A stretch of 44,351 bases of DNA from contig JAFYPA010000081.1 in the NCBI GenBank assembly GCA_017560085.1, positions 1 to 44,351 on the forward strand, read 5' to 3'. Positions 15,007 to 24,619 of this stretch are shown one piece after another. A program made the position numbers and the translations under genes. The notes under the pieces are model-generated. The model was not told the DNA's origin. It ran no database searches and was given only the letters and a program-made list of their open reading frames with translations. This DNA comes from Clostridia bacterium (GTDB lineage Bacteria; Bacillota; Clostridia; Oscillospirales; CAG-382). Within the stretch, counting starts at the first letter, position 1. The number at the start of each line of letters is the position of its first letter.

Positions 15007-17305
15007 TTATAAATTCGATACTGTCAAAGCCGAATTCGGTTTTTGTTATACAAGGGGCATTTTTCCAGAGTATCGCCTCGGAGTTTTTACCGTAATATTC
15101 ATCATCACCGAAAATCGGACCTATGCTGGAATACTGCACAATCCTCAAAGTAACCTTTGTACCTCTGAATTCGTCACATAAGGAGTAGATGAAAGGCTTA
15201 AAGCATTTTGAATCAATAAGACGACCGTTGATATAAACCTCCGTCAGAAGCTCCGTGCCGTCAAGCAGTAGGGCAGAGCACTCATCGGGAACGGTAATCT
15301 CTCCGATAAACTCAACCCTTCCGTATGATTGGAAATGTTCACCCGGAATATAAGCTTTTTTCCTTGCGGATAATTCCGTTTTACAAATTTCACCGCCCAA
15401 GGATTCCTGCGCAAAATCTCCGATAATAAACACACTCGGCAAATACTTCAAATCGTTGTCGGAAGTCAGTATATGCTTGCCTTTGGATAAATAAATCTCA
15501 TCGGAAACCGCATAAAGCTTGCGTAAGCCCGTCGTCAGAAGCTCGGAATTGAAGCCTGTACATTGAACCTCAACACCGTCAAGCCGTAAAAACGCATCGT
15601 CACGGACAGCAAAACGAACCTTCATATCCGAATCACAGATAATCTCGGCGTCCTTCTGAGAGTTTACAAACATTGCACGAACCATATTGTCGGTACGGTA
15701 TTTAACTTCAAAATTACATTCAAGCTTGCTCACAACATCATATTCCGAATATTCGGGAGTAGTTCCCGTGTAAATAACACCGAATTCATCTATAGCGTAT
15801 TTTCTGCCGCATACAGAATAAACACCGCCCGGAGCATACATATTGACAACAAGAATTTCTCCGTCATCATATCTTCTGACATATAATCCGTCGGGAATAT
15901 TGCCGTCACAATCCGTAACGCATTTTGTGACATTCAAAGCCTTGCATAATTCATCCGCATCGGAGTATAATTTACCGTCAAGAAAATACTGATATTCTCT
16001 GCCATACTCAATAAGAGGCTTGTCCTTGCATTCGTCCTTTGAATTTACATATTTCCACTGAATCTGATATTGTGAAAGCTTATTCAAAAGCTTAAAGTAC
16101 ACGGAATGATTAAGCTTAATTCCGATATTTTCTATACCGATTTCGGTCGGATAAAGAACATATACGTCGGGAGTATAATCCTTTTTCGCAAGGTCTGATG
16201 CAAAATCAGCCTCAGCGGAAAGCTGCTTCATACCCTTGAAATCGGGCTGGTCTGCGGTGCATAAAGTGAAATAGTCCTTGATTAGTCTGTTGCCTCGAAA
16301 ATCCATATGAGCTATGGTAATAAAATAATGACTGATTTTAAATGCCGCACAAAGATATATCATACACCTTTTCTTGGCATATGTCATATCCGCAGGTCCC
16401 AATGCGAAAAGCTCAGCAACAGCACCGTTTGAGTTGCTTGAATACTCCGCAGAAGCCAAAAGATTGATTAGTGTGTCAGATTTGAAATTTGTTTCAATAA
16501 AATCAATTCCCGGAAGGTCAATCCCCGAAAGATTTTTAAGAAAGTCACCATTGTATTTTACAGCACTGTAAGGATCGCTGTCAGACATAAGGTGTCCGGT
16601 CATCAAAATACCGTGATTTTTACACCAATCTGAAATTTTCTTTATAAAGCACTCATTGAATTTTATCGATGCAAGCTTGTAGGAGTTAATTTTGAATGTT
16701 TCCTTGTTATTGTATAAATCATCCTTGTAGTCACGTCCGAAGGTATCATTGTAATCCGCCTCAATGCCGTCATACCACGGACATCTAGTACCCTCGCAGG
16801 TGTAAGCAAAGGAAGGCTCATCTGTAAATATACCCTTGATGATGCTTCCGAAATACTGTCCGAACCGCTTGTAGTATTCCTCGTGTGTAACCTCAATAAA
16901 ATAGTCAACAGCTTCCTCTGAAAGCAAATCAGGGAAAAACTTCTCGCTGAATACAGAAGTATTATGCTTTGATCGTGACGATATTTCACCGATATGCTCG
17001 CCTTCCGTGAAAATGGATTTTGAACGGTATCTTTCAATTTCCGTCACCTTTCCGCAAGCATCGCCCGACGGCCAGTTGAAATCATCGTAAAGCCAAAGGG
17101 TTATATCAAGAACCTCTGCCGCTTCAACGAAATAACCGACAGTATCAAACCATTCCTCCGAAAGATATTCGATTTCACATCCCGAGCGGGGATAAATCAT
17201 AGCTGAAGATATTCCGTTATCCTTCTGGCTTTTTAAAAATTCAAAGCATTCTTTCTTTGTGGGCTTGCCCACAACGGCGGAAAATGTAATAAGCGAATTT
17301 TTCAT
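15002..17305 (-). CDS. GH106-like putative glycoside hydrolase
   Basis: A 767-residue protein without a signal peptide that resembles the loosely defined GH106-type group (alpha-L-rhamnosidase-like). The TIM-barrel part has an N-terminal GISSAMIYPRSG segment, then YLSEEWFDTV, then LWLYDDFNWPSGDACG at 70-85 and FTDEPSF with E163, features I associate with that family. The C-terminal about 120 residues look like a galactose-binding-type beta-sandwich (LLDGTELLTEVYINGRL). A TTG start at 17317 is possible, but the ATG at 17305 is 7 bases from GGAG. It has its own promoter (17334-17362). Substrate and exact family are uncertain. Confidence 0.65.
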   Translation of the reverse strand: MKNSLITFSAVVGKPTKKECFEFLKSQKDNGISSAMIYPRSGCEIEYLSEEWFDTVGYFVEAAEVLDITLWLYDDFNWPSGDACGKVTEIERYRSKSIFTEGEHIGEISSRSKHNTSVFSEKFFPDLLSEEAVDYFIEVTHEEYYKRFGQYFGSIIKGIFTDEPSFAYTCEGTRCPWYDGIEADYNDTFGRDYKDDLYNNKETFKINSYKLASIKFNECFIKKISDWCKNHGILMTGHLMSDSDPYSAVKYNGDFLKNLSGIDLPGIDFIETNFKSDTLINLLASAEYSSNSNGAVAELFALGPADMTYAKKRCMIYLCAAFKISHYFITIAHMDFRGNRLIKDYFTLCTADQPDFKGMKQLSAEADFASDLAKKDYTPDVYVLYPTEIGIENIGIKLNHSVYFKLLNKLSQYQIQWKYVNSKDECKDKPLIEYGREYQYFLDGKLYSDADELCKALNVTKCVTDCDGNIPDGLYVRRYDDGEILVVNMYAPGGVYSVCGRKYAIDEFGVIYTGTTPEYSEYDVVSKLECNFEVKYRTDNMVRAMFVNSQKDAEIICDSDMKVRFAVRDDAFLRLDGVEVQCTGFNSELLTTGLRKLYAVSDEIYLSKGKHILTSDNDLKYLPSVFIIGDFAQESLGGEICKTELSARKKAYIPGEHFQSYGRVEFIGEITVPDECSALLLDGTELLTEVYINGRLIDSKCFKPFIYSLCDEFRGTKVTLRIVQYSSIGPIFGDDEYYGKNSEAILWKNAPCITKTEFGFDSIEFIK

Positions 17306-17333
17306 ATCGGTCTCCAATCACAGCTTTTTTTTG

Positions 17334-17362
17334 ATTTTATCATATGTGTATAGCGTAATCAA
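17334..17362 (-). promoter_or_regulatory. Sigma-A-like promoter for GH106-like gene
   Basis: On the minus strand TTGATT (17357-17362), a 17-base spacer and TAAAAT (17334-17339). It lies about 30 bases before the ATG. Confidence 0.6.
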
Positions 17363-17435
17363 TAGATTTTATAATGTAAAATTGTTAAAAAATAATTTCG
17401 TGGATATATAGCTTCCGATTTGTTGTATGAATATA

Positions 17436-17468
17436 AATAACGGCAGTAACCATAAAAGCTACTGCCGA
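17436..17468 (-). terminator. Intrinsic terminator after pcrA/uvrD
   Basis: Minus-strand stem CGGCAGTA/TACTGCCG (17441-17448 with 17460-17467) plus one mismatched extension, followed by a T-rich run. It lies just past the helicase stop codon. Its stem shares GGCAGTAAC with the terminator at 14962. Confidence 0.7.
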
Positions 17469-17479
17469 TTTTCTTTTGA

Positions 17480-19936
17480 TTATTCCTCGCAAAGCTTGAG
17501 CTTCGCATAGCTTGCCATAATCTTCTTTGTTCCGACATTGTCAAATGCAATCTCATAAAGAGTATCCGCACCGACAGGCTTTGTTGTCATAATAAAGCCC
17601 TTTCCGAAGGTAGCGTGCTCTACATAGTCACCGGGCTTGTAAATCACGGAAGCAACCTGAGCGGTCTTTGGCTTCATAATGGAGGAAGCACCCGCATTCG
17701 TATTTCCTCCGATAGACACGGGAGTGCCCATAGGAACGGAATTTCTTCCGCTTCTTGTAAAGCCCGTTCCTGCAAACCTTTGTCTGTCAGCCGAGTAATC
17801 GTTTTCAAAGCCGCGAAGATAGCTGATGCCTCTGTTTCCGTCGTAATCTATGATATTCTCGGGAATCTCGCTTGCAAATCTCGAAATCTGATTAAAGGAA
17901 GTCCTACCGAACAAAAGTCTTGAATGCGCGTGTGAAATAAACAGCTTTTCCTTGGCTCTTGTTACAGCAACGTAAGCAAGTCGTCTTTCCTCCTCAAGCT
18001 CAGCCTCTTCACCGACGGACTGTGCTCCGGGGAATATGTTTTCCTCCATACCGGGAAGGAATACGATAGGGAATTCAAGTCCCTTGGCACTGTGTATTGT
18101 CATAAGAGTAACAGCTGCCGCATCCTTGTCATAGTTGTCAATATCGGCAACGAGTGCAACTTCCTCAAGGAATCCCGCAAGAGTAGGCTCCTCGGAATTT
18201 TCCGAATAGGTAACCGCATTGGAAACAAGTTCTTCGATATTCTGTAAATCGTCAGTTCCTTCCTCGCCCATTTCAATAAGCATCTGTCTGTATCCGCTCT
18301 TGTCGATTACCTTTTCGATAAGCACGGGAAGTGCCTGCTCTGTCGAGGTTTTCTTAAGGTCGTCAATAAGGTCGCAGAACATCATAAGCTTAGGTGCACC
18401 CTTGGCAATTTCCTCGTAGCTTCTTGCATTTTTCATTGCCTCGTAAGGAGTAATACCGTATCTTGTGCATACAGCATCGATGGCATTTACCGTTGTTTCA
18501 CCGATACCGCGTCTCGGACAGTTGATAATTCTGCGAAGTCTTACCATATCCGCAGGGTTTGATATAAAGCAAAGATAAGCAATAATATCCTTGATTTCTT
18601 TTCTGTCGTAGAAGCGGACGCCGCCGAGAATACGGTAGGGGAAGCCACTCTTTGCAAATGTGGTTTCAAGCGAGTTTGCCATAGCGTTCATTCTGTAAAG
18701 AACAACTATGTCGTTGTAGGTGTATTTTCCGTTCTTTGTAAGCTCGCCGATTTTTTCCGTAATATATCTCGCTTCTGCATTCTGATCCTCAACATTTGCA
18801 ACGATAATCTTTTCACCCTTGTCATTGCTTGTCCAGAGAGTTTTACCCTTTCTGCCCTTGTTGTTTGCTATAATAGCATTTGCCGCATCGAGAATGTTAC
18901 TCTTTGAACGGTAATTCTGCTCAAGCTTTATAAGCTTCGCATTGTCAAAGCTCTTGTCAAAGGAAAGAATATTTTCGATTGTAGCACCACGGAACTTATA
19001 AATACTCTGGTCATCATCACCAACCGCCATAACATTGCATTCAGCCGAGCAAAGAAGCTTTACAAGCATAAACTGCGCCATATTGGTATCCTGATATTCG
19101 TCTACAAGAACATACTTGAACTTGTCTGTATAAACCTTTCTGACCTCGGGAAATTCCGTGAGAAGTCTTACCGTGTAAACAATGATATCGTCAAAGTCAA
19201 GTGCATTTGCCGCCTTCTTCTTTTCCTCGTACATGCGGTAAACCTTGGCAATTGTAACCTCACGGATGTTATGCTGATTTATGCTCTTCTCATATTCATC
19301 GCATCCTATAAGCTTGTCCTTTGACCGGCCTATCGCGGAAAGAACACTCTTTGCGGGCATATTTTTTTCGTCAATGTTAAGCTCCTTGAGACACGCGGAA
19401 ACAAGCTTCTTCTGGTCGTCCGTATCATATATTGTAAATGACGTATCGATACCGAGTCTGTCAATAAAGCGTCTTAATATTTTTACACAAATGGAGTGGA
19501 AGGTACCCGCCCAGATATCAAGAGCATCATCACCGAGGATTTTAGCAAGACGCTCCTTCATTTCGTTTGCCGCTTTGTTTGTAAATGTGATGGCAAGCAC
19601 CTGCCACGGCCTTGCGGGATTGCAGGCAAACATATCGAGATTTGCTTCGATTTCTTCCTTTGAAATATCGGGCGTATTTGCCATCATTTCAAGCATCGCA
19701 ACGAACTCCTCGGGAATACCGTCCGTCGTAACATCTCCGTAGTATGCGTTGCCGTATCTTATCATAAATGCAATTCTGTTAACAAGCACGGTGGTCTTTC
19801 CGCTTCCCGCACCGGCGAGAATAAGCAGAGGACCTTCAGTTGTGAAAACAGCCTGCTGCTGCATTTTGTTGAGATTTGAATAATACTTTTCAAAAAGTTT
19901 TCTCTTTGCGCTGATGTATCTATCTCTGAGTGACAT
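17480..19936 (-). CDS. pcrA: PcrA/UvrD-type superfamily 1 DNA helicase
   Basis: An ATP-dependent 3'-5' DNA helicase of the UvrD/PcrA group, 818 residues, acting in repair and replication. Walker A is GAGSGKT at 42-48. Further motifs are AITFTNKAANEMKERL, then VLVDEYQDTN (Walker B/DEXX type), GDDDQSIYKFRGA, LEQNYRSK, TIHSAKGLEFPIVF and YVAVTRAKEKLF. A segment of about 45 acidic residues (roughly 62-106) lies between Walker A and motif Ia, where Bacillus PcrA has only a short loop. The start is fixed by AGGAG before MSLRDRY; an upstream TTG-type extension to 19978 has no ribosome binding site. The extreme C-terminus has the usual PcrA Tudor-like segment (YKPGDYVEHATFGKGF). Confidence 0.93.
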   Translation of the reverse strand: MSLRDRYISAKRKLFEKYYSNLNKMQQQAVFTTEGPLLILAGAGSGKTTVLVNRIAFMIRYGNAYYGDVTTDGIPEEFVAMLEMMANTPDISKEEIEANLDMFACNPARPWQVLAITFTNKAANEMKERLAKILGDDALDIWAGTFHSICVKILRRFIDRLGIDTSFTIYDTDDQKKLVSACLKELNIDEKNMPAKSVLSAIGRSKDKLIGCDEYEKSINQHNIREVTIAKVYRMYEEKKKAANALDFDDIIVYTVRLLTEFPEVRKVYTDKFKYVLVDEYQDTNMAQFMLVKLLCSAECNVMAVGDDDQSIYKFRGATIENILSFDKSFDNAKLIKLEQNYRSKSNILDAANAIIANNKGRKGKTLWTSNDKGEKIIVANVEDQNAEARYITEKIGELTKNGKYTYNDIVVLYRMNAMANSLETTFAKSGFPYRILGGVRFYDRKEIKDIIAYLCFISNPADMVRLRRIINCPRRGIGETTVNAIDAVCTRYGITPYEAMKNARSYEEIAKGAPKLMMFCDLIDDLKKTSTEQALPVLIEKVIDKSGYRQMLIEMGEEGTDDLQNIEELVSNAVTYSENSEEPTLAGFLEEVALVADIDNYDKDAAAVTLMTIHSAKGLEFPIVFLPGMEENIFPGAQSVGEEAELEEERRLAYVAVTRAKEKLFISHAHSRLLFGRTSFNQISRFASEIPENIIDYDGNRGISYLRGFENDYSADRQRFAGTGFTRSGRNSVPMGTPVSIGGNTNAGASSIMKPKTAQVASVIYKPGDYVEHATFGKGFIMTTKPVGADTLYEIAFDNVGTKKIMASYAKLKLCEE

Positions 19937-19966
19937 TATAATCTCCTGTAATAAAGTAATACGATG

Positions 19967-19995
19967 ATTATACAACAAGAAAAATATAAAATCAA
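19967..19995 (-). promoter_or_regulatory. Sigma-A promoter for pcrA/uvrD
   Basis: On the minus strand TTGATT (19990-19995), a 17-base spacer and TATAAT (19967-19972), about 30 bases before the helicase ATG. Confidence 0.75.
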
Positions 19996-20061
19996 CTGTT
20001 TTTATTTAAAGTTTCATTATTTCATGCATAATTTTGTTTTTTAGTATAATTGCACTTGAAA

Positions 20062-20090
20062 TTTAACTATTTATATGGTATTATTATAAT
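20062..20090 (+). promoter_or_regulatory. Probable promoter for GH116-like gene
   Basis: TTTAAC (20062-20067), a 17-base spacer and a perfect TATAAT (20085-20090). The -35 is weak. It is divergent from the pcrA promoter about 70 bases away. Confidence 0.5.
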
Positions 20091-20116
20091 GCGCAAAACT
20101 CTACGGAGGTAGAAAA

Positions 20117-22804
20117 ATGAACAGCTATAATTATCCAATAAAAAAGCTCGTATATTCGGGTAAATATAAAAGAGAAATATCAATGCCGATGGGCGGTATA
20201 GGTACGGGATGTATCGGACTTGCCTCAAATGGTGCCCTTGTTGACTTTGAAATATTCAACAGACCCAACAAGCTGTCCTCCAACCGTGTAACCTTCTTTG
20301 CGATCAAAGCGGAAAAGGACGGCAAAATATGTGATATCAGAGCATTGCAGAACGATGCCGAAATAACACATACAGGCTTTGACAGAATCCCCGGAAGCAA
20401 CTTCTTTGAAAACTTCGGATGGGGTCCCAACAGAAACTCCGCCTGCGGATTCCCTCATTTTCCGTCAAGTGACTTTTATGCAAGTTATCCCTTCGGCGAG
20501 ACCGATTTCGAATACGAAAGGTTCCCAGGGAAAATTCATCTGACCGCATGGAATCCTCTCATCCCGCTGAACGATACCGATTCAAGCATACCCGCCGCAT
20601 TTATGGAGTATGAGATTACCAATAACACGGATGACACAATCGACTACACGGTCTACGGCGTTCTCTCAAATCCTCACGATTATAGTGTAAACAAATTCGG
20701 CGAAACAAGAAATAAAAAAATCAAATTCATAAAGCTTACTTCGGAAAATCCCAATCTCAAAAAGCACGAAAGAGGCGAAATGTGTATCGGTGTTTTCGGA
20801 GAGGGAATAAAATATCAGGAATATATGTACAGAGGAACTTGGTTTGATAACCTTCAGTCCTTCTGGAATGACATAAACGCAGGCGAGCTTTCCAACCGCG
20901 AATATACTCCGGAAAACGGAAAATTCGATACGGGTGTAATTTCTACAAAGCTTACACTTAAGCCCGGAGAATCCAAAAAGGTAAGATTCATTATTTCCTG
21001 GTATTATCCTTATGTATGGAATTACTGGTCACCCGTAAGACCCTCCGCAGAGGATATAAATCCCGAAACCCATACCAAGGAGCAGATAGAAGAGGCACAT
21101 AACGAATGCTACGAAAAGAGCCTCTGGAAAAACTACTATACAAGATACTTTACAGGTGCTGATGAATGTGTATATTACTGCCTATCACAGTGGGACAGAC
21201 TTTATGAGGAAACGGATATGTACAGACAGCTCCTTTTCTCCTCAACACTTCCGAAGGAGGTAATAGATGCAGTAAGTGCGAATGTGTCTATCCTTAAATC
21301 TCCGACGTGCCTCAGAAATTACGACGGCTCGTTCTATGCCTTTGAAGGATGCGGACGCACTGGCGGCTCTTGTCCGGGCACTTGTACTCACGTATGGAAT
21401 TACGCCTATGCTATGCCGTATCTTTTCCCGAGTCTCGAAAGATCAATAAGAACAAATCATTATAAATATGATATAGACCGCATAGGAGCGCTTGCATTCA
21501 GAACAGAGGTCCCCCTCGGTCGTCCTCACGATAAAAAGAGACATTTCCCCTGTGCCGACGGTCAGTTCGGTGACGTTCTTAAGGTCTACAGAGAATTCAA
21601 GCTCTGCGGTAATGTTGACTGGCTTGCCTCAATCTGGAAGGATGTTGTAAAATCCATCAAATTCGCATGGCATCCCGAAAATCCCTTCAAGTGGGACCCG
21701 GATAAAACGGGACACCTTTCGGGCAGACAGCATCACACATTGGATATGGAGCTTTATAGCCCCAACTCATGGCTTGATGGTTTCTATGTAGCCGCACTTA
21801 AAGCGGGTGCGGAGCTTGCCGTTATAATGAAGGACAAAAAGCACGCAGAGGAATTCGGTGCACTTTATGAAAAGGGCAGAGAATATCTTAATAAAGAGCT
21901 TTACAACGGCAAATATTTCATACAGAACATAGACCTTAGCGATATCTCGTATATCGAGCCGTTCCTCGTTGAAAACGACATTTTCAACAACAAAGTTTAC
22001 GAATCCTACTGGAACGAAGAAACCAAGGAGCTCAAATACCAGATAGCCGAAGGCTCATCGGTAGACCAGGTTCTTGCCCAGTGGCATTGCGATATACTCG
22101 GTCTCGGCGATGTTTTCGACAGAGAAAAGACAGTAAGCGCACTCCGTACAATATACGAAACCAACTTCAGGTCAATGCGTGACTTCTTCAATCCCTGCAG
22201 AATTTATTGTGTTGACGATGAAAAGGGCGTTATAATCTGTACATACCCCGAAGGAGCGAAAAAGCCCAAGATTCCGATACCTTACGCAGAGGAATGTATG
22301 AACGGCTTCGAATATCAGGCGGCATCCCATATGATTATGAACGGTATGGTAAAGGAAGGCCTTGAAATAGTCGGTGAAATAAGAAAGCGCTACGACGGAA
22401 GCACAAGAAATCCCTTCAACGAAATGGAATGCGGAAGTAACTATGCACGCTCAATGGCAAGCTATTCGCTTCTCGGTGCATTCTGCGGACAGACAATTGA
22501 TGCATACAATAAATCCTATAAATTCTGTCCTAATATGGACTTTGCCGAAAAGGGCGTGTTCAGATGTATGGTTTGCTTTGATAACTTCCTCGGCTTTGTC
22601 GAAAGGGGTATTGACTATATCCAGCTCAAGTGCCTCAAGGGCAGCATCAAGGTGCGTAATATTGAAGTTCCCGATGTTCCCCTCAAGGTTAAGTGCAACA
22701 GCCTTGAAATAGGCTTTGAAGCGGAAGGAAACAAGGCAATCCTCGACAACGACTGCGAGGTTAATCCTTCAAGAGATTTGCTTGTAATATTTAAAACAAA
22801 TTGA
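20117..22804 (+). CDS. GH116-family glycosidase (beta-glucosidase/GBA2-like)
   Basis: An 895-residue protein of the GH116/DUF608 type, with an N-terminal beta-sandwich and a C-terminal (alpha/alpha)6 barrel. The opening MPMGGIGTGCIGLASNGAL is the family's N-terminal signature. The barrel begins around FEGCGRTGG and CTHVWNYA (about 409-430), followed by FPCADGQFGD and HTLDMELYSPNSWLDG. By comparison with characterised members, D543 is the probable acid/base and E410 the candidate nucleophile; the E410 alignment is tentative. No signal peptide, so probably cytoplasmic, acting on imported beta-glucosides or beta-xylosides. The start follows CGGAGG. Its stop codon lies directly before the queA start region. 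Confidence 0.85.
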   Translation: MNSYNYPIKKLVYSGKYKREISMPMGGIGTGCIGLASNGALVDFEIFNRPNKLSSNRVTFFAIKAEKDGKICDIRALQNDAEITHTGFDRIPGSNFFENFGWGPNRNSACGFPHFPSSDFYASYPFGETDFEYERFPGKIHLTAWNPLIPLNDTDSSIPAAFMEYEITNNTDDTIDYTVYGVLSNPHDYSVNKFGETRNKKIKFIKLTSENPNLKKHERGEMCIGVFGEGIKYQEYMYRGTWFDNLQSFWNDINAGELSNREYTPENGKFDTGVISTKLTLKPGESKKVRFIISWYYPYVWNYWSPVRPSAEDINPETHTKEQIEEAHNECYEKSLWKNYYTRYFTGADECVYYCLSQWDRLYEETDMYRQLLFSSTLPKEVIDAVSANVSILKSPTCLRNYDGSFYAFEGCGRTGGSCPGTCTHVWNYAYAMPYLFPSLERSIRTNHYKYDIDRIGALAFRTEVPLGRPHDKKRHFPCADGQFGDVLKVYREFKLCGNVDWLASIWKDVVKSIKFAWHPENPFKWDPDKTGHLSGRQHHTLDMELYSPNSWLDGFYVAALKAGAELAVIMKDKKHAEEFGALYEKGREYLNKELYNGKYFIQNIDLSDISYIEPFLVENDIFNNKVYESYWNEETKELKYQIAEGSSVDQVLAQWHCDILGLGDVFDREKTVSALRTIYETNFRSMRDFFNPCRIYCVDDEKGVIICTYPEGAKKPKIPIPYAEECMNGFEYQAASHMIMNGMVKEGLEIVGEIRKRYDGSTRNPFNEMECGSNYARSMASYSLLGAFCGQTIDAYNKSYKFCPNMDFAEKGVFRCMVCFDNFLGFVERGIDYIQLKCLKGSIKVRNIEVPDVPLKVKCNSLEIGFEAEGNKAILDNDCEVNPSRDLLVIFKTN

Positions 22805-22815
22805 TAGGTGATATT

Positions 22816-23904
22816 TTGAATAACAAAACATTAAACGACGATATATTTTTACTCTCATCATACGACTACGAGCTTCCCGAGGAGCTAATAGCACAAAGTC
22901 CCGCAGAACGCCGTGATATGTCAAGGCTTCTTGTTATGGACAGAAGTACGGGCGAGCTTTCGCATAAGCATTTCTGCGACATTATTGACTATCTGAATCC
23001 CGGCGATGCAATAGTAGTAAATAACTCAAAGGTTATCCCCGCAAGACTCTTCGGTAAAAGAAGAATAAAGAACACCAAGGGTGAGCTTACAAACGAGCTC
23101 GGCGACAGTATTATCGAGGTATTTCTTCTTGAGAGAAAGGACAAGGATTCCTGGGAAGTGCTTATGAAGCCCGCAAGGAAAGCACCTGTGGGAACCGTCA
23201 TAGAAATCGGAGAGGGTAAGCTTCGTGCAACCGTCCGTGAAATTCTTGAGGACGGAAACAGAATAGTAGATTTCGACTACAGTGGAGAATTCTTCGCACT
23301 TCTTGACGAAATAGGTGAAATGCCGCTTCCTCCGTATATCCACGAGAGAACCGCTGAAAAGGGAAGATATCAGACCGTTTACGCAAAGCACGAGGGCTCA
23401 AGCGCCGCTCCCACAGCAGGGCTTCACTTTACAAATGAGCTTCTCGAGCAGGTCAAAGCAAAGGGCGTAAAAATCATTCCCGTAACCCTCCACGTCGGTC
23501 TCGGTACATTCAGACCCGTTCACGAGGATAATATCAAAAATCATAAAATGCACAGCGAATTCTATACCGTTACCGAAGAAAGCGCAAAGGCATTCAACGA
23601 GGTAAAGAAAAACGGCGGAAGAATATTCTGTGTGGGAACAACCTCCTGCCGTACAATAGAATCCAATGCCGACGAAAACGGCTTCCTTACCGCAAAGTCA
23701 GATAATACTGAAATTTTCATTTATCCCGGCTATAAATTCAAAGCGGTTGACAGCCTTATTACAAACTTCCATCTTCCGCAAAGCACGCTTATCATGCTCA
23801 TATCCGCACTTGCGGGCAGGGAAGAGGTGCTTGCTATGTACAAGGTGGCTGTTGAAAACAAGTACAGATTTTTCAGCTTCGGCGATGCTTGTCTGTTTTT
23901 ATAA
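22816..23904 (+). CDS. queA: S-adenosylmethionine:tRNA ribosyltransferase-isomerase
   Basis: QueA, which transfers and isomerises the ribosyl part of AdoMet onto 7-aminomethyl-deazaguanine in tRNA to form epoxyqueuosine. Typical segments are YDYELPEELIAQSPAERRD near the N-terminus, then VVNNSKVIPARLFG, PLPPYIHER, and the GSSAAPTAGLHFT block, then HVGLGTFRPV and SLITNFHLPQSTLIMLVS-like near the C-terminus. No ATG precedes the conserved N-terminus. TTG at 22816, 4 bases after AGGTGA, is the best start (362 residues); TTG at 22801 overlapping the GH116 stop is the alternative. It probably shares a transcript with the glycosidase gene, an unusual partner. Confidence 0.92.
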   Translation: MNNKTLNDDIFLLSSYDYELPEELIAQSPAERRDMSRLLVMDRSTGELSHKHFCDIIDYLNPGDAIVVNNSKVIPARLFGKRRIKNTKGELTNELGDSIIEVFLLERKDKDSWEVLMKPARKAPVGTVIEIGEGKLRATVREILEDGNRIVDFDYSGEFFALLDEIGEMPLPPYIHERTAEKGRYQTVYAKHEGSSAAPTAGLHFTNELLEQVKAKGVKIIPVTLHVGLGTFRPVHEDNIKNHKMHSEFYTVTEESAKAFNEVKKNGGRIFCVGTTSCRTIESNADENGFLTAKSDNTEIFIYPGYKFKAVDSLITNFHLPQSTLIMLISALAGREEVLAMYKVAVENKYRFFSFGDACLFL

Positions 23905-23911
23905 GATTGTT

Positions 23912-23940
23912 AAGAGTCTCTTTGCGGAGGCTCTTTTTAT
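23912..23940 (+). terminator. Intrinsic terminator after queA
   Basis: Stem AAGAGTCTC (23912-23920) with GAGGCTCTT (23927-23935), one G-U pair, 6-base loop, T run. It lies 7 bases past the queA stop. Confidence 0.8.
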
Positions 23941-23982
23941 TTGTAAAAAAATAAAAGGCAGCCATCATAGACCGCCTTGAAG

Positions 23983-24567
23983 TTAAATTTCACCCGTATA
24001 ATTGTACAGAACAAGCTTCCATTTTTCGTCTTTATATTCAAGAATATTTATTGAGCAATTGTCCGTTGCAAAAAAATGCTTGTCAGTTTTTATTCCGAGT
24101 AGATATTCCATAGTCGCTGTTATTAAACCGCCGTGACAGAAAGCTGCAATGCTTTCGTAACCACTGTCGGTTGCCATTTTGAGAAATTCAGCAATTCTAT
24201 TTTGAAGCATTTCGGAATTCTCACCGCCATAGGGAGCAAAATTGAAATTCTGTCTGTTGACCATCAGCTCTTCACCGTACCTTTTACGGCAATCCTCGAG
24301 AGAAATCCCCGCAAGACATCCTACATCTATTTCACGGATAAGTGAAGTTCTTTCACATTCGCAATCGGGATATGCAAGCTTTTGTGTATCCATAGCCCTG
24401 TAAAGGTCACTACTGTAAACCTTATCGAATTTAATATGTGAAATAAGCTTTCCGGCATTCTTTGCCTGCTCGATTCCCGCCTCTGTCAGCATAACCTGCG
24501 ACTGACCTGCAAAAAAGTTTTTTACATTAGCCTCGCTTTGACCGTGACGTATTAAATACAGTTTCAT
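23983..24567 (-). CDS. Histidine phosphatase family protein
   Basis: A 194-residue phosphoglycerate-mutase-like phosphatase. The catalytic motif is R7-H8-G9 in YLIRHGQSEAN, followed by LTEAGIEQAKNAG, then VYSSDLYRAMDT (the second arginine region) and the second histidine in AAFCHGG. Family members include broad phosphatases and alpha-ribazole phosphatase (CobC); no cobalamin genes are nearby, so a specific name is not justified. CGGAGG lies just before the ATG. The gene lies downstream of tRNA-Gln on the same strand with a strong terminator between; I see no separate promoter. Confidence 0.85.
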   Translation of the reverse strand: MKLYLIRHGQSEANVKNFFAGQSQVMLTEAGIEQAKNAGKLISHIKFDKVYSSDLYRAMDTQKLAYPDCECERTSLIREIDVGCLAGISLEDCRKRYGEELMVNRQNFNFAPYGGENSEMLQNRIAEFLKMATDSGYESIAAFCHGGLITATMEYLLGIKTDKHFFATDNCSINILEYKDEKWKLVLYNYTGEI

Positions 24568-24580
24568 AATTTTTCCTCCG

Positions 24581-24617
24581 AAAAAAAGAAAAGGACTTCA
24601 GCACAAACTGAAGTCCT
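24581..24617 (-). terminator. Intrinsic terminator after tRNA-Gln
   Basis: Minus-strand perfect 10-bp stem AGGACTTCAG/CTGAAGTCCT (24592-24601 with 24608-24617), 6-base loop, then a long T-rich run. It starts a few bases past the tRNA CCA end. Confidence 0.88.
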
Positions 24618-24619
24618 AC

